NCBI GenBank assembly: GCA_036276255.1
Contig: DASUPK010000158.1
Span: forward strand, 1-5,405
Reading direction: 5' to 3'
From: DASUPK01 sp036276255
GTDB lineage: Bacteria > Actinomycetota > Thermoleophilia > Solirubrobacterales > 70-9
DNA: 5,405 nucleotides
The position numbers were made by a program, and so were the translations under genes. Shown here piece by piece: positions 1 to 5,405 of this stretch. Numbering within the stretch: the first letter of the stretch is position 1; each line of letters opens with the position of its first letter. Below the pieces are notes generated by a model that saw only the letters and a list, made by a program, of their open reading frames with translations, did not search any database and was not told where the DNA came from.

Positions 1-420
1 CACCGCCGACCACATGTGCGCTCGCGGCGAGAGGCGGTCCCATCCGTAGATGTAGATCGCGATGAAGATCGCCTCCAGGAAGAAGAAGATGCCCTCGATC
101 GCGAACGCGACGCCGAACACGTCGCCGAAGCGGTCCATGAAACGCGGCCAGAGCAGCCCGAACTCGAACGAGAGAACGGTGCCGCTCACCGCGCCGACGG
201 CGAACAGGACGGCCACGGCCTTCGACCAGTTGCGAGCCAGCTGAAGCGCTTCCTCGTCGTTGCGCTTCCGGCCCCGGTACTCGGCGATCAGCATCATCGC
301 CGGGAAGGCCACACCCAAACAGGCAAGGACGATGTGGAACCCGAGGGTGAAGCCCATCTGGTTGCGCGCAGCCAGCAGGTTGGACGAGGAGTCCGCGAGA
401 ATGGGCACCAGGTTCGGCAT
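1..420 (-). CDS. cydA: Cytochrome bd-type ubiquinol oxidase subunit I, N-terminal part
   Basis: This is the first 140 codons of a membrane quinol oxidase subunit that carries haem and passes electrons from quinol to oxygen; the rest lies beyond the left edge. Family signs are clear: R19 and H29 keep the ten-residue spacing of E. coli CydA Arg9/His19 (His19 is a high-spin haem ligand). A Trp-Pro...Gly-Asp-(V)-Phe-Gly stretch at 91-103 leads to AIEG at 107-110 with E109, matching E. coli Glu99. Then comes FFLE with E116, followed by a YGWDRL segment at 124-130. Hydrophobic membrane segments run at about 23-45, 66-90 and 102-126. E109 and E116 are seven residues apart, against eight in E. coli (Glu99/Glu107), which suggests a divergent CydA lineage. 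ATG at 420-418 is the first possible start, because the frame has a TAG 18 bases upstream. A weak GGGGCGAG (433-426) precedes it. It follows the cyclase gene by 37 bases. No subunit II gene is visible here. Confidence 0.93.
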   Translation of the reverse strand, partial: MPNLVPILADSSSNLLAARNQMGFTLGFHIVLACLGVAFPAMMLIAEYRGRKRNDEEALQLARNWSKAVAVLFAVGAVSGTVLSFEFGLLWPRFMDRFGDVFGVAFAIEGIFFFLEAIFIAIYIYGWDRLSPRAHMWSAV

Positions 421-457
421 CAGATCTCGCCCCAAAGCCTATTCCTGTGACGGGTCA
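421..457 (-). other. Short intergenic gap before the bd oxidase gene
   Basis: These 37 bases between the cyclase stop and the cydA start are the longest non-coding stretch in the window. They hold an imperfect ribosome binding site (GGGGCGAG, 433-426) and a short inverted repeat, TGAC-CC-GTCA on the minus strand (457-448). No convincing -35/-10 pair or terminator is seen, so cydA is probably read from the upstream operon. Confidence 0.4.
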
Positions 458-1393
458 TCAGAGGATTGCGATCGGGTTGAGGGGCGACCCGGTCCCACCC
501 GCGATGCGGAGCGGAGCGCCTACGAACAGGAACTCCCAGCGGCCCGCCTCCTCGCAGGTGCCGCTCAGCTCGCGAAGATGCAGGTAGTCGAGCAGGTGGA
601 CGCCCATCGCCGTCAGCGCTAGCACGTGAATCGGAAAGCCGACGCCCTCGGTGAGGCTCGGAGCCGTATCGCTGTTGCCGTCCGAGCCGAGAGCCGCGAT
701 GCATCGCTCCGCCAGGAACTCCGCGCAGCTCGGATGCAGGCCGGCCTTCAAACTCGCGGTGTCCCAGGGGCCGAGCTCATCGAGGCGGCTGGCGTGGCCT
801 GTCCGGATCAGGAGGATGTCGCCCTCCCCCACCGTCACCCCCTGGCGGCTCTCCGATTCCTCGAGGTCACCGGGCAGCACGCTCTCGCCGGGCTCCAGCC
901 AGTTAACCCCGCGAGTCCGAGGGACGTCGAGCAGGACACCCCGCCCAACCAGCCCTTCCTTCAGGACCTCGACCGTTTCAACCGAGGCCCCGGTGGCCGA
1001 GACCGAGTCCGCCGGCCGCCCGTTGTAGAGCGAGTCGTCGTAGGAGACGTGGCAGAGCGCGTCGAGGTGGCTGTGTGAGTCGTTGTGGTAATCGACCCCG
1101 ATGTAGTCCTTGGCGAAGGCGAGGCCTTGCGGGTGCTCCCGGCCACCGAGCATGGTCATGCGGTGGTCTGCCGGCTCCGGGTTGTCGGGCTCGCGCTCGG
1201 TTTTGAGAGAGCGACTGAGGCTGACCGTCCGCCCGATGCGCACGAGGCCGGCGGCGGCGGCGACCAGGCCCGGCGTCAGGAAGTTGAGCGCGCCCCGTTC
1301 GTCGTCGGCGCCCCACCGGCCCCAGTTCGAGACCCGGTCGAAGAGCTGACGGAACTCGTCCGCCGAGACCTCGATGTCGGCCGGCTCCGTCAC
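458..1393 (-). CDS. Cyclase family protein (PF04199, kynurenine formamidase-like metal hydrolase)
   Basis: This is a 311-residue protein of the cyclase/kynurenine formamidase fold, whose members are metal-dependent hydrolases acting on amide or ester-like bonds. The signature is HSHLDALCH at 107-115 (H107, H109, D111, H115). Compared with the usual HxGTHxDxxxH, the first His position is D105, and H107 fills the usual Gly position. Other family-like parts are a GDILLIRTGH strand at 191-200, GLHPSCAEFL near 218-227, an SDGNSDT stretch at 237-243, FPIHVLALTAMGVHLLDYL at 253-271, and the C-terminal APLRIAGGTGSPLNPIA region. No signal peptide is seen, so it is probably cytoplasmic. The start codon is GTG, overlapping the epimerase TGA as GTGA. 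An AAGGTGG (1407-1401) lies 7 bases before it, which supports this start. The substrate is unknown: formamide hydrolysis of kynurenine is not implied, as no tryptophan genes are present. Opening a sugar-derived lactone would fit the neighbours but is only a guess. Confidence 0.9.
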   Translation of the reverse strand: MTEPADIEVSADEFRQLFDRVSNWGRWGADDERGALNFLTPGLVAAAAGLVRIGRTVSLSRSLKTEREPDNPEPADHRMTMLGGREHPQGLAFAKDYIGVDYHNDSHSHLDALCHVSYDDSLYNGRPADSVSATGASVETVEVLKEGLVGRGVLLDVPRTRGVNWLEPGESVLPGDLEESESRQGVTVGEGDILLIRTGHASRLDELGPWDTASLKAGLHPSCAEFLAERCIAALGSDGNSDTAPSLTEGVGFPIHVLALTAMGVHLLDYLHLRELSGTCEEAGRWEFLFVGAPLRIAGGTGSPLNPIAIL

Positions 1394-2325
1394 GCGTCCG
1401 CCACCTTGATCGAGAACGAGGCCTCGTAGCTCTCACCGGGCTGCAGCAGCTTCAGGTCCTGGCCGCTCACCAGGGTGTTGGTTGGTGCGGTCATCGGCTC
1501 GAAGGCGATCACGTCGTCGTCGGCCGGCGCGTAGACCTGCGCATAGGGGTAGCCCCCATCAAATGACACCTCGATTCGGCGCCCTCCACCCGCGAGGGCG
1601 AACGGTTGGGCCGGAGCGGTGAACTCGTCGTCGAACGTCCTCGACCCGAGCGGACCGGCTGCCACATCCGCCTGCTCCAACTCCCCGGTGGGAAGCTGCT
1701 CGGAGTCGAGCACGACCCGCTCACTCACCGGTATCTCGACCATCCAGTCACTTCGCTCGACGCCGGGCAGGCGGAGATAGGGGTGGTACCCGAAGGCGAT
1801 GGGAACCGGCACGTCGCCGGAGGGGCGGACCGTCGTTGAGATGGTCAGCACCTCATCCGAGATCCCGGCCTCGATCTGGAGCTGGTGGGGAAACGGGAAC
1901 ACGGTCATCAGGTCCTCGCGGGCTGCGAAGTCGAACGTACCCACGAGGCGCGGACCCTCCGGACTTTCCTCATGCCGTTCGACCCTCCACCCGGCTGCGG
2001 CCGCGAGGAGGCCATGGATCGGCAGGCCCTTGGGACCCAGGGTGTACAGCGCGGGGTGTGCCCACAGGTCGACCTCCTGTCCGGCCACCCGGAAGTGCCT
2101 ACTCCCGACCCTGTTCGCCCACGGATGGAGCAGCGGGATCCCCATCGTCGAGCGCTCTGCGACGTAGCGGGCGAGCCCGCCCCTCTGGCCCAGGAGCTCC
2201 TCCCCGCGATGGCGCAGCGAGCACCCCACCATCCCCGCCTCGGGGACGAACGCGGCCTCGATCTCGCCGTCACCCGACAAAAGGGTCAGCGCCTCGAAGC
2301 CCTCGATTCGGCGCGAGCCGATCAT
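1390..2325 (-). CDS. Aldose 1-epimerase (mutarotase) family protein
   Basis: This is a 311-residue protein of the galactose mutarotase-like fold (PF01263, COG2017), close to the usual family length. Enzymes of this family interconvert alpha and beta anomers of aldoses in the cytoplasm. Visible landmarks are GIPLLHPWANRV at 62-73 with R72, LPIHGLL at 101-107 with H104, FGYHPYLRLPG at 178-188 with H181, FDDEF at 231-235, and FEPMTAPTNTL at 275-285 with E276. By position these correspond to the substrate-binding Arg, the two catalytic His residues and the general-base Glu of characterised GalM enzymes. Its ATG overlaps the NDH-2 stop codon as ATGA, so it is likely translated by coupling. The only Shine-Dalgarno-like stretch, GAGGG (2342-2338), lies 12 bases upstream and inside a small hairpin. 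Specificity is open: glucose is the natural candidate beside a GH15 glycosidase, but some family members act on hexose-6-phosphates. Confidence 0.93.
   Translation of the reverse strand: MIGSRRIEGFEALTLLSGDGEIEAAFVPEAGMVGCSLRHRGEELLGQRGGLARYVAERSTMGIPLLHPWANRVGSRHFRVAGQEVDLWAHPALYTLGPKGLPIHGLLAAAAGWRVERHEESPEGPRLVGTFDFAAREDLMTVFPFPHQLQIEAGISDEVLTISTTVRPSGDVPVPIAFGYHPYLRLPGVERSDWMVEIPVSERVVLDSEQLPTGELEQADVAAGPLGSRTFDDEFTAPAQPFALAGGGRRIEVSFDGGYPYAQVYAPADDDVIAFEPMTAPTNTLVSGQDLKLLQPGESYEASFSIKVADA
1401..1407 (-). promoter_or_regulatory. Shine-Dalgarno site AAGGTGG of the cyclase gene
   Basis: The minus strand reads AAGGTGG, one base off AAGGAGG. It is followed by seven bases and then the GTG start at 1393-1391. 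It lies in the last codons of the epimerase gene and supports the GTG start with the 4-base overlap. Confidence 0.6.
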
Positions 2326-3695
2326 TCGGGCGTTTCGCCCTCGGGCTTCTGCGGCTCGTCATCCGAGGCGAGTGACAGGAGGTAAGGACGGCCCCCGGCT
2401 TCGTCGATCGCGACGCGCCCGATGATCTGCTGCATCGTGATCGTCCGCTGCGGGCGGCTGTTGCCGATGAAGGTGATCGCCCACCTCGGCAGGGTCGCGA
2501 GACGGTTCTTGAAACCGGTGAGGAAGGCGAGGTGGACGAAGAGCCAGACCAGCCAACCCAGGAAGCCCGAGAGGCGGATCCCCTTGAAGCTGACGACCGC
2601 CCGGAAGCGGGAGATCGTGGCCATGCTGCCGAGGTCCCGGTAGCGGAACGTCTTCGGCTCCTTGCCGCTCAGCCGTCGCTTGATGGTGCTGGAGGCATGG
2701 ATGCCCTGCTGCATCGCCACCTCCGCGACCCCGGGCAGGTCGTCCATGGCCATCATGTCGCCGATCGCGAACACCTCGGGATGGCCCGGGATGGTGCAGT
2801 CGGGCAGCACCTTGATTCGCCCGGCCCGATCGCATTCCGCGCCGGACCCGTCAGCCAACAGTTTCGCGAGCGGCGAGGCCTGGACCCCGGCCGCCCACAC
2901 CTTCGTTCCCGCCTCGATGCGCCGCTCGGCATCGCCCGACTTGACCACGACGCCGGTGCGATCGACCGAGGTGACGATGCTCCTCGTGTGGATCTCGACC
3001 CCGAGATGCTCGAGGCCCTGCGCTCCCTTCGCCGAGAGATGGTCACCGAATCCCGCCAGCACCTCCTTTCCCCCGTCGAAGAGCAGAATCCGAGCCGACG
3101 TCGAGTCGATCTCCCGGAAGTCGTCCTTCAGCACGCGTCTCGACAACTCGGCGATCTGCCCGGCGATCTCGACCCCGGTCGGACCGCCTCCGACGACGAC
3201 GAAGGTGAGCCAGCCCTTCCGTTTTTCCGGGTCAGGCTCAAGCTCGGCCATCTCGAACGCCCCGAGGATCCTTCCCCTCAGCTCGAGTGCGTCGTTGATC
3301 GTCTTCATCCCAGGCGCCCAGCGCGAGAACTCGTCGTGGCCGAAGTAGGACTGGCCGGCACCAGCCGCCACGATCAGACTGTCGTAGGGGCGCTCCAAGA
3401 AGACCCCGTCGGGCCGCATCACGGTCACCGTCCGCCCGTCGAGGTCGAACTTGGTCACCTCAGCGAGCTCGACCTCGATGTTCTGGTGCCTGTGAAGCAC
3501 CCCGCGCAGCGGTGGGGCGATCTCGCCCTCGGAGAGGATCCCGGTCGCCACCTGGTAGAGCAGGGGCTGGAAGAGGTGATGGTTGAGGCGGTCCACCAGG
3601 GTCACCTCGACAGGCGCCCGGCGCAGAGCCCGAGCCGCGAACAGGCCGCCGAAGCCTCCTCCCACGATCACGACTCGATGAGGATCGGAGCTCAT
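2322..3695 (-). CDS. ndh: Type II NADH dehydrogenase (NDH-2), NADH:quinone oxidoreductase
   Basis: This is a 457-residue flavoprotein that oxidises NADH and reduces membrane quinone without pumping protons. The FAD-binding GGGFGG is at 12-17 after a hydrophobic strand. The acidic end of the second strand is at D35, and HHLFQPLLYQVATG at 39-52 is typical of NDH-2. The NADH-binding Rossmann motif VVGGGPTGVE is at 167-176 and the FAD-contacting FAIGDM at 309-314. The quinone-site motif, usually AQxxxQ, reads A324-E-V-A-M-Q329, so its first Gln is Glu. A hydrophobic stretch near 376-394 (GFLGWLVWLFVHLAFLTG region) and basic residues after it fit the membrane-anchoring C-terminal part. The tail from 445 on is acidic and proline-rich. 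It starts 25 bases after the GMC stop, with no convincing Shine-Dalgarno sequence, and ends overlapping the epimerase start. ATG at 3695 is the only sensible start, since the GGGFGG motif follows almost at once. Its quinol could feed the downstream bd-type oxidase. Confidence 0.95.
   Translation of the reverse strand: MSSDPHRVVIVGGGFGGLFAARALRRAPVEVTLVDRLNHHLFQPLLYQVATGILSEGEIAPPLRGVLHRHQNIEVELAEVTKFDLDGRTVTVMRPDGVFLERPYDSLIVAAGAGQSYFGHDEFSRWAPGMKTINDALELRGRILGAFEMAELEPDPEKRKGWLTFVVVGGGPTGVEIAGQIAELSRRVLKDDFREIDSTSARILLFDGGKEVLAGFGDHLSAKGAQGLEHLGVEIHTRSIVTSVDRTGVVVKSGDAERRIEAGTKVWAAGVQASPLAKLLADGSGAECDRAGRIKVLPDCTIPGHPEVFAIGDMMAMDDLPGVAEVAMQQGIHASSTIKRRLSGKEPKTFRYRDLGSMATISRFRAVVSFKGIRLSGFLGWLVWLFVHLAFLTGFKNRLATLPRWAITFIGNSRPQRTITMQQIIGRVAIDEAGGRPYLLSLASDDEPQKPEGETPE
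2328..2340 (-). other. Small perfect hairpin before the epimerase start
   Basis: The minus strand reads GGGCG-AAA-CGCCC, a perfect 5-base-pair stem with a three-base loop. It ends two bases before the ATG of the epimerase gene. It lies in the last codons of NDH-2 and covers part of the only Shine-Dalgarno-like GAGGG (2342-2338). It could moderate initiation at the overlap, or be a chance event in GC-rich DNA. There is no U-tract, so it is not a terminator. Confidence 0.35.
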
Positions 3696-3706
3696 GGAGG
3701 GCCCAT
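3692..3706 (-). other. Possible five-codon mini-ORF overlapping the NDH-2 start
   Basis: In the 25-base gap between the GMC stop and the NDH-2 ATG, the minus strand contains ATG GGC CCT CCA TGA (Met-Gly-Pro-Pro-stop). Its stop overlaps the NDH-2 start as ATGA, the same arrangement as the other junctions in this operon. No ribosome binding site is seen before it. It may be chance or a leader that couples translation. Confidence 0.2.
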
Positions 3707-3720
3707 CGGAAGCGCCGGGT

Positions 3721-5274
3721 CTACGCGCCCAGGCGCTCCAGCAGGTGATCGCCGACCCGGATCGCGTTCGCCATCGCCGTCAGCGCCGGATTGACGGCAC
3801 CGATGCTCGGGAAGAAGCTCGTGTCCACCACATAGAGATTGTCGTGCTCGTGCGCCTTGCAATTCGTGTCGAGCACCGAGTCGGCGGGGTCAACGCCGAA
3901 CCGGCAGGTACCTGTCTGATGGGCGACCCCAGCCACCGGGATCTCATTCTTCAGGTAGGCGTGGTGTGGGAGCAGGTGGTGGGGATGCATGCCGATATCG
4001 CCGAGCATCGACTCGAGCTTCTCCAGCAGTTGCTTCTTGGGCTCGTTGTTCGAGTAGGTGTAGCTCAGCTTCACATGACCGTCAGGACCCAGGGTGACCC
4101 GGTTCTCCGCCTTGGGCAGATCCTCGGTGGAGAGCCAGAAATCCACCGCATGGGAGGCCACGTTCTCGAGCGTCCAGTCGGGCGCAAACTTGGTCTCCCC
4201 TGGCTTCTCCCCATGGAACATCGGCGCCTGCGACTTGCCCACCATCTGGATGTTCCCCAGGGGATAGTCGAACTCGTCGCCCGCGAAGTAGTAATCGTTG
4301 AGCCCGAGCGTCTTCTGGAAGATGGTCGGGTTGGGCTCCTTCGACAGGGCCAGCACCGCTTGGCTGTTGTGGAACATGTAGTTGCGGCCCACCTGGTCGG
4401 AGCCGTTGGCGAGGCCGTTTGGGTGTTTATCGGTAGCCGAGGCGAGCAGCAGCCTGGCCGAATTGGCCGCGCCGCAGGAGACGACGACGATGTCAGCCGT
4501 GTGCATCTCGGTCTCTCCGTCCCGCTCGACGACGACCTCGGTGACCGTCTTGCCACCGGCGTCGGTGCGGAGCTTCACGGCCTGCGCTCCGGTCAGCAGA
4601 GTGACGTTGTCGTGCTCGAGCGCCGGCCTAACCGCCATCACCTCTGCGTCCGACTTGGCGTGGACCAGACAGGGGAAGCCGTCGCAGTTCTGGCATCGCA
4701 CGCACTTGCTGTAGGGCATGTTCGACTCGTCGAGCAGCACGCCGCAGGGCGCGTGGAAGGGTTGGTGACCGGCTGCGGCGAGGTCGTCGGCAAGCTGCTG
4801 GATTCGCGGCTCGTGGCTGAGGGCGGGGAAGGGATACTCGCCGCTTGCCGGCGGCTCGGTCGGGTCCTCTCCTCGTGCCCCGTGGACCTGGTAGAGCCGC
4901 TCGGCCTGCATGTAGTGAGACTCCATCTCCTCGTAGGAGATCGGCCATGCCGGAGAGATACCGTCGTGGTGCTGGATCTCGCCGAAGTCCTCGGCACGCA
5001 GGCGGTAAAGCGCAGCGCCGTACAGCTTGGTCGCCCCCCCGACGAAGTAATGGACTTGCGGCGGGAAGGGCTCGTCGTCGTCGTCGTACCAGGTGTCCTC
5101 GGACTGGTAGCGGCCATCGACGAAGACGTCCTCGGAGCGCCAGTTCTGCGGCTCACGCGTGAGCCAGTTGCCCCGCTCCAGCAACAGGACCTTCTTGCCC
5201 GACGGGGCAAGCCGGTGGACCAGTGTCCCGCCCCCGGCGCCGCTGCCGATCACGATCACGTCGTAGTCGCTCAG
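3721..5274 (-). CDS. GMC-family FAD-dependent oxidoreductase with cysteine cluster
   Basis: This is a 517-residue flavoenzyme of the glucose-methanol-choline family (COG2303), which oxidises sugar or alcohol hydroxyls. Numbering from the CTG start, the FAD dinucleotide fold is YDVIVIGSGAGGG at 4-16, with E33 ending the second strand. A VGGATKLYGAALYR segment at 78-91 is the usual GMC substrate/FAD loop. H452 in the AHQTGTCRFG stretch and N495 in VNPALTAMANA are the catalytic pair, 43 residues apart as in glucose oxidase, with Asn second as in choline oxidase. Cysteines 191, 194, 197 and 202 (CVRCQNCDGFPC) form a compact cluster that might bind an iron-sulfur centre or zinc. No signal peptide or Tat motif is seen. 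CTG at 5274-5272 is preferred as start: it overlaps the GH15 stop as CTGA and lies 8 bases after AAGGAG. The first GTG (5259-5257) would give 512 residues but begins inside the first beta strand and is 23 bases from that site. The substrate is not determinable from sequence; glucose or a related sugar fits the context. Confidence 0.93.
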   Translation of the reverse strand: MSDYDVIVIGSGAGGGTLVHRLAPSGKKVLLLERGNWLTREPQNWRSEDVFVDGRYQSEDTWYDDDDEPFPPQVHYFVGGATKLYGAALYRLRAEDFGEIQHHDGISPAWPISYEEMESHYMQAERLYQVHGARGEDPTEPPASGEYPFPALSHEPRIQQLADDLAAAGHQPFHAPCGVLLDESNMPYSKCVRCQNCDGFPCLVHAKSDAEVMAVRPALEHDNVTLLTGAQAVKLRTDAGGKTVTEVVVERDGETEMHTADIVVVSCGAANSARLLLASATDKHPNGLANGSDQVGRNYMFHNSQAVLALSKEPNPTIFQKTLGLNDYYFAGDEFDYPLGNIQMVGKSQAPMFHGEKPGETKFAPDWTLENVASHAVDFWLSTEDLPKAENRVTLGPDGHVKLSYTYSNNEPKKQLLEKLESMLGDIGMHPHHLLPHHAYLKNEIPVAGVAHQTGTCRFGVDPADSVLDTNCKAHEHDNLYVVDTSFFPSIGAVNPALTAMANAIRVGDHLLERLGA

Positions 5275-5405
5275 TTCGTGTACTCCTTGAGGCGCTCCGC
5301 GAGGATGATTCGAGCGGCGGCCTCGATCAGGGCAAGGTGGGAGAAGGCCTGCGGAAAGTTTCCGAGGTGGCGACCGGTGTCGGTGTCGTACTCCTCGGCG
5401 TAGAG
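5271..5405 (-). CDS. GH15 family glycosidase (glucoamylase/trehalase-like), C-terminal end
   Basis: Only the last 44 residues and the TGA stop are in the window; the gene continues beyond the right edge. The stretch LYAEEYD followed by GRHLGNFPQAFSHLALIEAA (visible residues 1-7 and 11-30) is characteristic of the end of bacterial GH15 proteins, where one Glu of the EE pair is likely the catalytic base. GH15 enzymes are inverting and release beta-D-glucose from alpha-linked glucans or, in actinobacterial relatives, trehalose. The fragment cannot tell these substrates apart. Its stop codon overlaps the proposed CTG start of the GMC gene by four bases, and its codons for Lys-Glu double as the ribosome binding site of that gene, so the two are probably translationally coupled. 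Confidence 0.88.
   Translation of the reverse strand, partial: LYAEEYDTDTGRHLGNFPQAFSHLALIEAAARIILAERLKEYTN
5283..5288 (-). promoter_or_regulatory. Shine-Dalgarno site AAGGAG deciding the GMC gene start
   Basis: On the minus strand this reads AAGGAG, a perfect match to the anti-Shine-Dalgarno core. It is followed by eight bases (TACACGAA) and then CTG at 5274-5272. This is ideal spacing for that CTG and too far (23 bases) for the first GTG at 5259. It lies inside the end of the GH15 coding region. Confidence 0.75.

Noticed and set aside
55..73. Repeated GATCGC pair separated by six bases
   Set aside because: It falls on repeated Ala-Ile codons inside a membrane segment of CydA (IFIAIYI region) and is explained by coding.
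16..450. A 144-codon open frame on the plus strand at the left edge
   Set aside because: It is the reverse complement of the cydA start, whose translation matches CydA over its whole visible length. The plus-strand product is charged and shows no known fold.
448..457. Inverted repeat TGAC-GG-GTCA between the cyclase and cydA genes, as a possible operator
   Set aside because: The arms are only four bases with a two-base spacer, and there is no recognisable promoter beside it; chance is likely.
2532..3794. A 420-codon open frame on the plus strand across NDH-2
   Set aside because: It is antisense to NDH-2. The product is rich in Asp, Arg, His and Pro without any family motif, and has no ribosome binding site or neighbour of the same direction.
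5072..5086. Five tandem TCG triplets that look like a microsatellite
   Set aside because: They encode the acidic DDDDE run in the GMC protein (minus strand) in GC-rich DNA. They are too short to suggest a phase-variable repeat, and changes by triplets would stay in frame.
3694..5403. A 569-codon open frame on the plus strand spanning the whole GMC gene
   Set aside because: It is antisense to a well-supported flavoenzyme with all family motifs. Its translation is a low-complexity mix rich in Val, Leu, Arg and His with no recognisable domain, as expected for the reverse frame of high-GC genes.

Overview
The window (5,405 bases, GC-rich with mostly G/C in third codon positions) comes from a bacterial chromosome. 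All six genes lie on the minus strand, packed almost without gaps. The style of the proteins (NDH-2, GH15 and PF04199 cyclase variants) resembles high-GC Actinobacteria, perhaps the Thermoleophilia/Solirubrobacterales side. That placement is an impression from memory and has not been tested by search.

In transcription order (right to left) the genes are: the last 44 codons of a GH15 glucoamylase/trehalase-like glycosidase (5271-5405, its start is outside the window); a GMC-family FAD oxidoreductase with a four-cysteine cluster (3721-5274); a type II NADH dehydrogenase (2322-3695); an aldose 1-epimerase-like protein (1390-2325); a cyclase/kynurenine-formamidase-fold metal-dependent hydrolase (458-1393); and the first 140 codons of a cytochrome bd-type oxidase subunit I (1-420, continuing off the left edge). 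Three junctions are 4-base stop/start overlaps (CTGA, ATGA, GTGA). The other two are gaps of 25 and 37 bases. No promoter or terminator was recognised, so the six genes probably form part of one operon whose promoter lies beyond the right edge.

Read together, the genes suggest a sugar-oxidation and respiration module. A GH15 enzyme would release glucose, an epimerase would interconvert anomers, and a GMC flavoenzyme would oxidise the sugar or another alcohol. A PF04199 hydrolase might act on the product. NDH-2 and a bd-type oxidase would carry electrons to quinone and then to oxygen. The individual family calls are solid for most genes. The linked pathway is an inference from gene order.

The most useful correction is the start of the GMC gene. 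It very probably begins at an unusual CTG (5274-5272), which overlaps the GH15 stop codon and sits 8 bases after a perfect AAGGAG. The first ATG/GTG/TTG in that frame would cut into the first strand of the FAD-binding fold.
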